Source of the DNA: Micavibrio sp964400125
Lineage (GTDB): Bacteria; Pseudomonadota; Alphaproteobacteria; Micavibrionales; Micavibrionaceae
Length of the DNA stretch: 64,000 nt
NCBI GenBank assembly: GCA_964400125.1
Contig: CAYNSR010000008.1
Location: 1 to 64,000, forward strand
Reading direction: 5' to 3'
Part shown: positions 8,601 to 14,860 of the stretch, piece after piece
Position numbering within the stretch: position 1 is the first letter of the stretch
Layout of the letters: each line of letters begins with the position of its first letter
Notes under the pieces: generated by a model
Seen by the model: only the letters and a program-made list of their open reading frames with translations
Told to the model about the DNA's origin: nothing
The model's database searches: none
Program-made: the position numbers and the translations under genes

Positions 8601-9743
8601 CTATACGCTGGAATGTTCTTTTTCTAAATCAAGATAGAAACCACATATTTTTTTCCACTTTAACACAGCGTACGCGGCATTCAGGGCGTTCAAATCGGCA
8701 ACCTGAATATTGCGGGCATACTCGTTATTACCGTCACCCTCGCCAGAGAATGATACCTTCTTCTTTGCGTGTTCCCGTTTATAATCGGTACTGGTTGTTA
8801 CTCTTATAACGCCCCCTAGCGACAAGATATCATCGACCAAATACAACCCCATGCCGACATCGATGAAAGGAACGCCAAATTCTTCAAGTTTATTGAAAAT
8901 TGCTCTCTTTTCATTGCCGCCATGAATGCTGATGAAAACAAAATCCATATCCTGCAACTCATCAATATTAGAGAGATCAATATCGTAATCATGCGCGATA
9001 ATGCCTCGGTGCATATTGCTGTAAATCGCTTTAAAATATTCTACCTTCTTAGGTTTTTCGCGTAGTTGGCTCAGCGAAGGCGCACCGGGGGATCTGAAGG
9101 CATTGTGAGAGAGATAATCATCTGAATCATACAGGTGAATTTCCTTCACTGGTGTTTTGGCGACCAAATCCAGAATATATGATCCAGTGCCACCAACGCC
9201 GATTATGGCTACCTTTTGCAGTTCTAGTTTCTTTGTTACCTCGACGATTTCTGCCCTGCTAGATGCAGTGTCAATGTAATTAAAGATAGATTCCTCCGCA
9301 TCAGCTTCCACGGGCGCAAAAGTTCTGGCATCCGCTTTCGGATCAAGGGCCTGTGCTGGGCTTGAGACCATCGCGACATAAGCCGTCATTTTCGCGTAGT
9401 AATCTCCATATCCTTCCGGCGGCTTGCTTGAAAAGCTGTGCTTAGCGATAAGGCCCTCTGCCAGCTTGTTTTCGCTGCTTGCGTTAACAATCTTTGTAAG
9501 AGGCGTGCCATTCTTATCACAGGGGTGCTCGCCTGTGAAATGTGCAACATGAGTATTCGGCTTCATGGCTTTATCACCCGCCAAGGTTAACTCTGAAACA
9601 AGATTGGCACGTTTGACTTCTTGCTTTGAGTTAACGTATGGCACGTTCCGCATGACGAGGAAGCCCGAAACAATCGCAATTTCGTACCCCTCGTCACGCA
9701 GTTTTTTAAGGTCAGGACTAAGATTTATCGGTTGCTGTGACAT
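8601..9743 (-). CDS. ThiF/E1-like ubiquitin-activating enzyme with N-terminal DUF6791-like domain
   Basis: The 380-residue protein has an N-terminal region (about 1-165) like the DUF6791 domain paired with multiubiquitin genes, including HFTGEHPC with Cys75. A ThiF/E1 Rossmann domain follows, with nucleotide loop GVGGTGS at about 182-188, the acidic YDSDD motif and NAFR. E1-like enzymes adenylate the C-terminus of a ubiquitin-like protein. The region after the adenylation core has only one Cys (in KKICGF) and no obvious catalytic Cys in the usual loop. ATG 9743 is chosen because it overlaps the end of the multiubiquitin gene by 26 bp (translational coupling); GTG 9758 is the longer alternative. 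Confidence 0.85.
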   Translation of the reverse strand: MSQQPINLSPDLKKLRDEGYEIAIVSGFLVMRNVPYVNSKQEVKRANLVSELTLAGDKAMKPNTHVAHFTGEHPCDKNGTPLTKIVNASSENKLAEGLIAKHSFSSKPPEGYGDYYAKMTAYVAMVSSPAQALDPKADARTFAPVEADAEESIFNYIDTASSRAEIVEVTKKLELQKVAIIGVGGTGSYILDLVAKTPVKEIHLYDSDDYLSHNAFRSPGAPSLSQLREKPKKVEYFKAIYSNMHRGIIAHDYDIDLSNIDELQDMDFVFISIHGGNEKRAIFNKLEEFGVPFIDVGMGLYLVDDILSLGGVIRVTTSTDYKREHAKKKVSFSGEGDGNNEYARNIQVADLNALNAAYAVLKWKKICGFYLDLEKEHSSV

Positions 9744-10248
9744 TGAACACCATCCCACATTTGATTTTTACAGCGCCGCCTTCAACCATCGTGCCTTCTG
9801 GGTTATGCTTCGGGCCGTTCCGGTATGTAACCGTAAAGCAGATACTTTCGCCCGTAGGCGGGGAATCAAAGGCGAGCCGGATAAGTTCGGCAAAGGACAG
9901 TTTCTTGCCCTCCACGACCTTTTCGCGGCCATTGACGATAATAGAGGTGTCTTTGTCAGGAATGCTTGTGAAGTGCTCGATACCTGGCTCTCGCAGATCG
10001 ACAAGTTGCTCCGGTTCCAATTTAACCGTTTTCCCGTCTTTGAATTTTTGCTCAAGGCGATATTCGCAAGGATCGAGGCCAGCGGCGATCAGGATTTCAT
10101 CGGCCGTAATGGGCGATTGAACCCGGATTTTTTCTTTATCGACCTTAATCAGGTAATATTTAACCCGTTTGGGGAGGGGCTTGCCGGAGCAGGCATATTC
10201 CTCCAAGTCAATCACTTCAATTTCATCTAATTCTTCAGTTTTTCCCAT
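9718..10248 (-). CDS. Multiubiquitin-family protein with two ubiquitin-like domains
   Basis: The 176-residue protein has a first beta-grasp-like unit at about 28-95 (from KRVKYYLIKVDKEKI to VDLREPGIEHF). A second unit at about 100-176 starts SIIVNGREKVVEGKK and ends GMVFNVTATDKS, the characteristic end of these proteins. There is no terminal Gly-Gly; the only Gly pair is internal (VEGG). The family (multiubiquitin, PF14452-like) is encoded beside ThiF/E1 genes in predicted bacterial ubiquitin-like pathways, as here. The upstream sequence AAGGAGGGTGTC gives a strong RBS. The likely role is as substrate or scaffold of the downstream E1-like enzyme. Confidence 0.88.
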   Translation of the reverse strand: MGKTEELDEIEVIDLEEYACSGKPLPKRVKYYLIKVDKEKIRVQSPITADEILIAAGLDPCEYRLEQKFKDGKTVKLEPEQLVDLREPGIEHFTSIPDKDTSIIVNGREKVVEGKKLSFAELIRLAFDSPPTGESICFTVTYRNGPKHNPEGTMVEGGAVKIKCGMVFNVTATDKS

Positions 10249-10258
10249 GACACCCTCC

Positions 10259-10402
10259 TTATTTTTTGCGGTTGGGACGTTGTGTTAAAGCAGAGGCGGC
10301 CGCACTTCTGGCGTCTTTGCTTGATTTTGGATTGCTGAGCACCCGTGCAGCCGCGGATGCCGCTTTTGCGCTGGTAACCTCACTGTTCTTACGTGTTGTC
10401 AT
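10259..10402 (-). CDS. 47-aa basic Ser/Ala/Lys-rich protein of multiubiquitin loci
   Basis: The ATG at 10402 is preceded by TTGGAGGGG, a strong RBS, and encodes 47 residues rich in Ala, Ser, Lys and Arg. The pattern AARVLSNPKSSKDARSAAAS, then ALTQRP and a basic tail, resembles short proteins I recall upstream of multiubiquitin genes. The gene is 10 bp upstream of the multiubiquitin start and is the first gene of that operon. There are no membrane segments and no Cys. The longer open frame reaching upstream is not used. Function is unknown; a small modification target or nucleic-acid-binding accessory is possible. Confidence 0.75.
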   Translation of the reverse strand: MTTRKNSEVTSAKAASAAARVLSNPKSSKDARSAAASALTQRPNRKK

Positions 10403-10434
10403 GTCCCCTCCAAGGGCTAGATTATTAATGTGAA

Positions 10435-10449
10435 TGTTCATAGTGAACA
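10435..10449. promoter_or_regulatory. Candidate operator between divergent operons of the element
   Basis: TGTTCA-TAG-TGAACA is a perfect 6-3-6 palindrome in the 170-bp region between the multiubiquitin operon and the XRE gene. Repeated AAGCAA/TTGCTAA half-sites follow at about 10470-10515. A target for the adjacent XRE regulator is a reasonable inference. Confidence 0.5.
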
Positions 10450-10572
10450 CTGCCCACAATAGCAGACTTGCTAAGTATGTCAAGCAAATACCAAGCAAAT
10501 TAACTTTTTGCTAATTATTCTTAGCTATAGTAATATTCGCGAATCAGTCAAAACCGATTCGGAGGAGATAGA

Positions 10573-10974
10573 ATGTCTGAGCAACTAGAAGCTGGGCCAG
10601 TCGTTAGGGATTCCTCCAACAAAATGTCGTTGGGCGAATTCCTTGCAGATATAAGGCGTATCAAAAACCAATCTTTGCGCGAAGTGGAAGAGGCTACCGG
10701 AAAAGATATATCTAATGCCTATTTGAGCCAGTTGGAAAAAGGTCATATAAAAAAACCATCGCCAAATATTCTTTATAGTTTGGCTAATGTGTATTCAGTG
10801 CCTTATGAAACTTTAATGGAGAAGGCGGGTTATATTACTAACTCATATGAGTCAAATAACGATCAGAACCATACAGCTATCTTCGCGAATGAAAAACTAA
10901 CACGAGAAGAAGAAGAAGAATTATTGACATACTTGGCTTTCATTAGATCTAAAGCAAAGCGGCATAAATCTTAA
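10573..10974 (+). CDS. XRE-family HTH regulator
   Basis: The 133-residue protein has a Cro/CI-type helix-turn-helix at about residues 20-85 (SLREVEEATG, then NAYLSQLEKGHIKKPSPN). A short charged C-terminal tail is rich in Glu (TREEEEELL) and then Lys/Arg. The Shine-Dalgarno GGAGGAG lies 6 bases upstream. It is the first gene of the plus-strand half of the element and is divergent from the ubiquitin-like genes, so it probably controls both sides through the palindromes between them. The fold is clear; its targets are inferred. Confidence 0.9.
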   Translation: MSEQLEAGPVVRDSSNKMSLGEFLADIRRIKNQSLREVEEATGKDISNAYLSQLEKGHIKKPSPNILYSLANVYSVPYETLMEKAGYITNSYESNNDQNHTAIFANEKLTREEEEELLTYLAFIRSKAKRHKS

Positions 10975-11016
10975 TATGTTTCTGGATATACACCTCATAA
11001 TACAGGAGCGTAAAAA

Positions 11017-11454
11017 ATGACCAATCAAGCGCAAAGAGACATCGTTTTAGCAGGATTGTCTGCTGCTGGCCAAAACGCAAATTTCTCACCAGTGCAAGTG
11101 CAGAAATTATTTTTTATAATTGATCGTGAAATTAGCAACTTTACAAATGGTCCTTTTTTTAACTTTGAGCCGTATGATTATGGTCCTTTCGATAAGGCTG
11201 TTTATGAAGTTATGGGGATATTATCCCATGAGGGTATGGTAGAAATAAACAACATCGGTCGTTACAATCGATATTCATTAACTTCGTTAGGATTTGAAGA
11301 GGGGCAAAAAAAGCTTAACGACATTCCTAAGCCCGCACAAAATTTTATAATCGACACTGTTAGCTGGATAAAATCTTTAAGTTTTGAAGCATTAGTATCT
11401 TCAATATATAAAAAGTATCCAGATATGAAAGAAAATAGCATTTTCAAAACATGA
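11017..11454 (+). CDS. Small HTH-like protein (Panacea/YwgA-type features)
   Basis: The 145-residue soluble protein contains SPVQVQKLFFIIDREI (about 28-43) and FEPYDYGPFDKAVYEVMG (about 54-71). This general pattern is seen in YwgA-like and DUF4065/Panacea-type proteins, which often regulate or serve as antitoxins. The C-terminal part (YPDMKENSIFKT) matches the end style of that group. A RBS (AGGAG) precedes the ATG. The stop overlaps the next start as ATGA, so it is translationally coupled to the Ntn-hydrolase. Family placement is tentative. Confidence 0.65.
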   Translation: MTNQAQRDIVLAGLSAAGQNANFSPVQVQKLFFIIDREISNFTNGPFFNFEPYDYGPFDKAVYEVMGILSHEGMVEINNIGRYNRYSLTSLGFEEGQKKLNDIPKPAQNFIIDTVSWIKSLSFEALVSSIYKKYPDMKENSIFKT

Positions 11455-12200
11455 CAGTAGTTATTGCTTTTTATTGTTCTGACGGGATTGTTATCGCCGC
11501 TGATAGTATGCTTACCCCCTCATATGGGGGGCAAGCAGTGGGACATCACAAAGGCAAAAAAATAGATATTCTTCCTAATTCTCTTATTTCTGCTTATGCT
11601 GGCGACCAAGGTCAAGCTGCCCGCTTTAAGTATTTAGCAGATGGCTTGTATGAAAAGATGAGAGGAGTGGAAGGCCACCCTATATCATTTCCTATAGCTT
11701 TAACTACTGCTGTAATTAATGAATTCAGAACTACTGGCATAGCTAATGTAGGCATTAATACAATTATAGCATATCCATATAATGGAAGTTATTGTTGCTG
11801 TGTTTTCGAGGGAGCCTTGCAACCAAGATTGTTAGATAAGGATCATTATTACGTTGCTTTGGGGAGTGGTAAGCAAGGTGCAGATCCTTTTTTGAGATTC
11901 TTAGTAGATATTTTTTGCCAAGATGGATTTCCCAATGTCAGGGAAGCAACTTTTCTCTGCACGTGGGCCGTACAGCATGTTATTAATACTAATCCCGGAG
12001 GGGTTGATGGGCCAATTAGGATTTCTGTCTTGGAACAAAATGAGGCTAATTTTTCTGCAAGAGAAATAACGGAAAGTGAGATTGAGCAACATAAAGAGGC
12101 GATTGCCAGTATTCGTGATAACTTAGTTGATTGGCGAAAAGAGATTTCCGGTGACTTAGATGCAGAAGCAACAAGCCTGCCCCCAGATGCGCCTAAATAA
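11451..12200 (+). CDS. Proteasome-fold Ntn-hydrolase-like protein
   Basis: The 249-residue protein begins M-T-V-V-I, so removal of Met would expose a Thr1 nucleophile, as in HslV. Numbered from that Thr, AADS places Asp at 17. The GKKIDILPN motif matches the Lys33 region of proteasome beta subunits with a ~3-residue insertion, and SAYAGDQGQ matches the Gly-Asp motif after it. These are the catalytic Thr/Asp/Lys positions of the proteasome beta/HslV fold. The C-terminal ~50 residues are helical and charged. No ATPase partner is encoded nearby. It is coupled by ATGA overlap to the HTH-like gene. Peptidase activity is inferred; the fold call is good. Confidence 0.78.
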   Translation: MTVVIAFYCSDGIVIAADSMLTPSYGGQAVGHHKGKKIDILPNSLISAYAGDQGQAARFKYLADGLYEKMRGVEGHPISFPIALTTAVINEFRTTGIANVGINTIIAYPYNGSYCCCVFEGALQPRLLDKDHYYVALGSGKQGADPFLRFLVDIFCQDGFPNVREATFLCTWAVQHVINTNPGGVDGPIRISVLEQNEANFSAREITESEIEQHKEAIASIRDNLVDWRKEISGDLDAEATSLPPDAPK

Positions 12201-12206
12201 TATAAA

Positions 12207-12281
12207 TGGTGCCGTCGAGAGGATTTGAACCTCCGGCCCACGCATTACGAATGCGTTGCTCTACCCCTGAGCTACGACGGC
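12207..12281 (-). tRNA. tRNA-Thr(CGU), intact copy carried by the element
   Basis: The 75 nt including encoded CCA form a cloverleaf: acceptor GCCGTCG/CGACGGC, D arm GCTC/GAGC, anticodon stem ACGCA/TGCGT with loop TTCGTAA (anticodon CGT), T arm GGAGG/CCTCT. It differs from the split tRNA-Thr at compensated acceptor positions and in the T arm, so it is a distinct gene and not a recent copy. It ends 6 bp from the stop of the converging Ntn-hydrolase gene. Confidence 0.95.
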
Positions 12282-12302
12282 CCTTAAAAAATACCCAACC
12301 TT

Positions 12303-12325
12303 ATTATAGCCTTATTAGACCGGAG
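12303..12325 (-). promoter_or_regulatory. Possible promoter of the element's tRNA-Thr
   Basis: On the minus strand there is a perfect TATAAT (12303-12308) about 22 bp upstream of the tRNA 5' end. The nearest -35-like hexamer, TTGGCT, has a short 15-bp spacer. The site lies inside the element, so the replacement tRNA would not depend on the host promoter beyond the insertion point. Confidence 0.4.
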
Positions 12326-12377
12326 CCAAGATTGGTAAGCTCCTAAACTTTCACCGTTTTCCGCGTTCGACCTTATA

Positions 12378-12415
12378 ATTACGAATGCGTTGCTCTACCC
12401 CTGAGCTACAACGGC
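12378..12415 (-). pseudogene. 5' half of the split tRNA-Thr(CGU) gene (element end)
   Basis: On the minus strand this is GCCGTTG plus the D arm and 5' anticodon stem, ending in the loop sequence ATTCGTAAT. The sequence then departs completely from tRNA. It pairs perfectly with the CAACGGC acceptor strand of the 7840-7885 fragment. It lies 30 bp after the tRNA-Gln gene in the same orientation, so the host arrangement was probably a tRNA-Gln/tRNA-Thr cluster. Confidence 0.9.
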
Positions 12416-12445
12416 CTGCCCAGCCAAAGCACGAAGTGCGAAGGT

Positions 12446-12520
12446 TGGCTGGGGCGGGAGGGATCGAACCTCCGAATGTCGGTACCAAAAACCGATGCCT
12501 TACCGCTTGGCGACGCCCCA
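12446..12520 (-). tRNA. tRNA-Gln(UUG)
   Basis: The 75 nt with encoded CCA: acceptor TGGGGCG/CGCCCCA, discriminator G, anticodon stem TCGGT/ACCGA with loop TTTTGGT (anticodon TTG), T arm GGAGG/CCTCC with TTCGATC. It lies immediately upstream of the truncated tRNA-Thr 5' half and is co-oriented with it. Confidence 0.95.
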
Positions 12521-12602
12521 ATCCCTAGGAGGAACCGGGGGAAATTACCCAAGATGCGGGGGAAATGCAAGCCCCCTGCGGGGTTGCGCAAAAAAGGAGG
12601 TT

Positions 12603-13529
12603 TCAGGCTTTTTTGCGCAGGGTTTCCGGTATCTGCGCCCGCGTCAGCCAGAAGACCTCGCCACTGCTGTCCGCCGTGTCCAGCCATAAAAAATCGATAT
12701 CCGGGGCGAAATCAACCAAATCCTCCCGCCCGGTGCCGAGTTCGCACAGCAAACCCGCATCGTCATGCGCCAGATGTGCCTGCGCCCCGTCGAGAATCCG
12801 CCGCACCAGATCAAGGCCGTCCGCCCCCCCGGCCAGCGCCATTTGCGGTTCGGCCCGGTATTCCGGCGACAGGGATTCCATCTCCGCCGCCGCCACATAA
12901 GGCGGATTGGCCAAAATCAGATCATAGGTCTTTCCCGCGACCGGGTCATAAAGATCGCCCCGGTGCAAGGTCACGCGCCCTTCCATATGATGGTCGGCGA
13001 CGTTGCGCCGCGCCACATCCAGCGCATCGGCGGAAAGATCGACCGCATCAATGGTCGCACCGGGGAACAGATAGGCCGCCATAATCGCCAGACATCCGGA
13101 CCCTGTACACAGATCCAGCACCCGCGTGACCGCGCCGGAATCGACAACGGGAGAAAAACAATCATCATCGCACAGAATTTCCGCGATATAGGAACGCGGC
13201 ACGATCACCCGTTCATCGACGTAAAACGGAACCCCCTGCAGATAGGCCTTGTTCAGCAGATAGGACGCGGGCTTCCGCGTCGTCACCCGCGCCTCGATCA
13301 ACGCGACCAGCCTGCGCCGTTCGGAAAGCGTCAGGCGCGCATCCCACCATGGTTCGAGATTGTCGATCGGCAAATGCAGGCCTTCGAGCACCATAAACAC
13401 CGCCTCATCAAAGGCGGTTGCGGTGCCGTGGCCGTATTCCAGCCCGGAGGATTCAAAGCGGCTGAGCGCGTAGCGGATATAATCGCGTACGCTGGTCAGG
13501 TCGTTTTCGATACTGTGTTGCGCGGTCAT
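12603..13529 (-). CDS. prmB: PrmB: ribosomal protein L3 N5-glutamine methyltransferase
   Basis: The 308-residue protein is a class I SAM-dependent methyltransferase with motif I LDLCTGSGCLAI (about 139-150) and the catalytic NPPYV motif (about 207-211) of Gln/Asn N-methylases. A helical N-terminal substrate domain and the ARVTTRKPASYLL segment are PrmB-like (instead of the release-factor enzyme PrmC). It methylates a Gln of ribosomal protein uL3. ATG 13529 is chosen over the longer frame because the typical N-terminus begins there. The next gene upstream, an XRE regulator, ends 54 bp before it and is co-oriented. PrmC is the main alternative. Confidence 0.88.
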   Translation of the reverse strand: MTAQHSIENDLTSVRDYIRYALSRFESSGLEYGHGTATAFDEAVFMVLEGLHLPIDNLEPWWDARLTLSERRRLVALIEARVTTRKPASYLLNKAYLQGVPFYVDERVIVPRSYIAEILCDDDCFSPVVDSGAVTRVLDLCTGSGCLAIMAAYLFPGATIDAVDLSADALDVARRNVADHHMEGRVTLHRGDLYDPVAGKTYDLILANPPYVAAAEMESLSPEYRAEPQMALAGGADGLDLVRRILDGAQAHLAHDDAGLLCELGTGREDLVDFAPDIDFLWLDTADSSGEVFWLTRAQIPETLRKKA

Positions 13530-13582
13530 GATGAGAGACTCGTAGCATTTTTTGCAATCGAAAGCCACACGGCCCCGCAGCA

Positions 13583-13936
13583 TCACGCCGCCAGTATTTC
13601 CACCACGCGGTGAATTTTCCGCCGCAGGGCGGGATCGTGAATTCCGGCAATGGTGTAGTAAAGCGCCGTCATATCCCGGTCATTCTGCGCATCCCCCGGC
13701 GGCATCCCCCCTTCCTGCCGGAGCAGCATATCGGCGGAGACGCCAAACAGATCAGCCAAAACCGCCACCGCGGCCAGCGGCAAGGCATTTGCGCCGCTTT
13801 CATATTTCTGGACTTGCTGCATGCTGACCCCCAGAACATCGCCCACAGCCGCCTGCGTCATACGATTTTGCCGCCTTAAATACCGCAGATTGTCGCCAAC
13901 GCAGCGCTTGTGGTCGATATTTCTGTGCTTGGGCAT
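13583..13936 (-). CDS. XRE-family HTH regulator
   Basis: The 117-residue protein has a classical Cro/CI helix-turn-helix at about 15-70 (LRYLRRQNRMTQAAVGDVLG, then VSMQQVQKYESG). A short helical C-terminal extension ends with HRVVEILAA. The type resembles the SinR/phage-like regulators common in alphaproteobacteria. It is divergent from the S24/HTH gene across ~120 bp that contains two perfect palindromes, and lies just upstream of prmB on the same strand. Mutual control of the divergent pair is inferred. Confidence 0.88.
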   Translation of the reverse strand: MPKHRNIDHKRCVGDNLRYLRRQNRMTQAAVGDVLGVSMQQVQKYESGANALPLAAVAVLADLFGVSADMLLRQEGGMPPGDAQNDRDMTALYYTIAGIHDPALRRKIHRVVEILAA

Positions 13937-13990
13937 AAAATTCCCTTTCCGCCCGACGGGTGGGCCGTTATTCTTTAGAAGGAGAGGTCA

Positions 13991-14041
13991 ACTTTTATAA
14001 AAGTAGCGAATTGTCGCCACCGCGTCAACTACCTTTAGTTG
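13991..14041. promoter_or_regulatory. Two palindromic operator candidates between divergent regulators
   Basis: ACTTTTATAAAAGT (13991-14004) is a perfect 14-bp palindrome. CAACTA-CCTT-TAGTTG (14026-14041) is a perfect inverted repeat ending 18 bp before the S24 regulator start. Both begin with the same CAACT context. Their place between two DNA-binding regulators makes them likely operator sites. Confidence 0.55.
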
Positions 14042-14059
14042 CATTTTCAGGACGATTTC

Positions 14060-14698
14060 ATGGATCACGCCTTTATCGCCCGCATCCACCGCCTGATCGA
14101 CGCCGCCGGAGGCCAGAGCGCGCTCGCCCGCAAGTCGGGATTATCCCTTGGCGCGATCCAGCGTTACATGAAGGGCGGCGAACCCACACGCGGCGCGCTG
14201 ATGCGTCTGGCGGAAACTTGCGCGGTGAGCTTGTCATGGCTGGTGTACGGCGACGATGCTACGCCATCGGATCTCCCCGCACCCGGCCACAGACATGCGC
14301 CGGGCGTTCCCGTCTATGGTTTTGCCGAATGTGGATTACAGGGATGGTACAATGAATCGCGCCTGCACATCACCACATCATTCGAATGGCCGGACCCGGA
14401 AACATTCGCGGTTATCGCTTCGGGGCATTCAATGGCACCGGAGGGGATACATCCCGGTTTTTTCTGCATTGCATCCCCCAACACAAAAGCACGGCGGGGT
14501 GATGCCGTCGTGATCCGCAAAACCGACGGCACGGCGACGATCAAGCTGTATCAGCAGGAAGACAATGCGTGGCTCGTTGTGACGGGCTGGCTCGACCCCG
14601 AAAAACCCGGTCTGCCGCAACAGGCCTTCACCGACCAGATCCTGCGCAAAAGCATTATGCAGATCGCCCCGGTTATCATGGTCAGGCGCAGATCCTAA
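14060..14698 (+). CDS. HTH plus S24 peptidase-like (LexA/CI-type) regulator
   Basis: The 212-residue protein has an N-terminal HTH (about 10-60, GGQSALARKSGLSLGAIQRY) joined to an S24/LexA-like C-terminal domain. The Ser nucleophile is in GHSMAPEG (about 123) and the RRGDAVVIRK region supplies the expected beta-strand, with Lys downstream. It resembles phage CI-like repressors controlled by RecA-stimulated self-cleavage. ATG 14060 is chosen with AGGA upstream; the in-frame TTG 14039 overlaps the operator. It has no phage genes around it, so it may be a domesticated repressor. The cleavage-site Ala/Gly-Gly is not certain. Confidence 0.85.
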   Translation: MDHAFIARIHRLIDAAGGQSALARKSGLSLGAIQRYMKGGEPTRGALMRLAETCAVSLSWLVYGDDATPSDLPAPGHRHAPGVPVYGFAECGLQGWYNESRLHITTSFEWPDPETFAVIASGHSMAPEGIHPGFFCIASPNTKARRGDAVVIRKTDGTATIKLYQQEDNAWLVVTGWLDPEKPGLPQQAFTDQILRKSIMQIAPVIMVRRRS

Positions 14699-14727
14699 GA
14701 GGCTATTTCGAAACTCATAAATTGCAT

Positions 14728-14834
14728 CGTCATTGCCTGAGTTTTCCGCAAGGAAAACTCTAAGGCAATCCATAAGATATGGATAGTCATGGATTCCCCT
14801 AGAATTTTTGCTTACAAAAATTCGGGGAATGACG
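14728..14834. repeat. Diverged member of the intergenic palindromic repeat family
   Basis: Two hairpins share the same order as the 5786 element: CGTCATTGCCTGAGTTTTCC/GGAAAACTCTAAGGCAATCC, then ATTCCCCTAGAATTTTT/AAAAATTCGGGGAATGACG. The outer words CGTCATT and AATGACG are inverted. The sequence is only partly alike but the architecture matches. It lies between the S24 gene and the end of cysQ and could also terminate both. Confidence 0.65.
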
Positions 14835-14860
14835 CCGGGGACGGTGTTTTGCAATAGACA

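Larger units (their letters stand above)
7877..12386. mobile_element. 4.5-kb island inserted in the anticodon loop of tRNA-Thr(CGU), carrying ubiquitin-like genes
   Basis: Both ends carry the direct 9-bp core ATTACGAAT (7877-7885 and 12378-12386), one repeat unit being 4501 bp. Outside the cores lie the two halves of one tRNA-Thr gene. Inside are a minus-strand group (multiubiquitin, E1-like, small protein, COG2958-like fragment), a divergent plus-strand group (XRE, small HTH-like, Ntn-hydrolase) and an intact tRNA-Thr(CGU). The content is AT-richer than the flanks. A tyrosine-recombinase-type site in the anticodon loop is the natural explanation, yet no integrase or transposase gene is visible inside, so the element is either mobilised in trans or decayed. 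Confidence 0.85.

Noticed and set aside
12376..12415. Functional second tRNA-Thr at 12378-12415
   Set aside because: Only the 5' half is present; the sequence leaves tRNA at the anticodon loop, and its partner half is 4.5 kb away.
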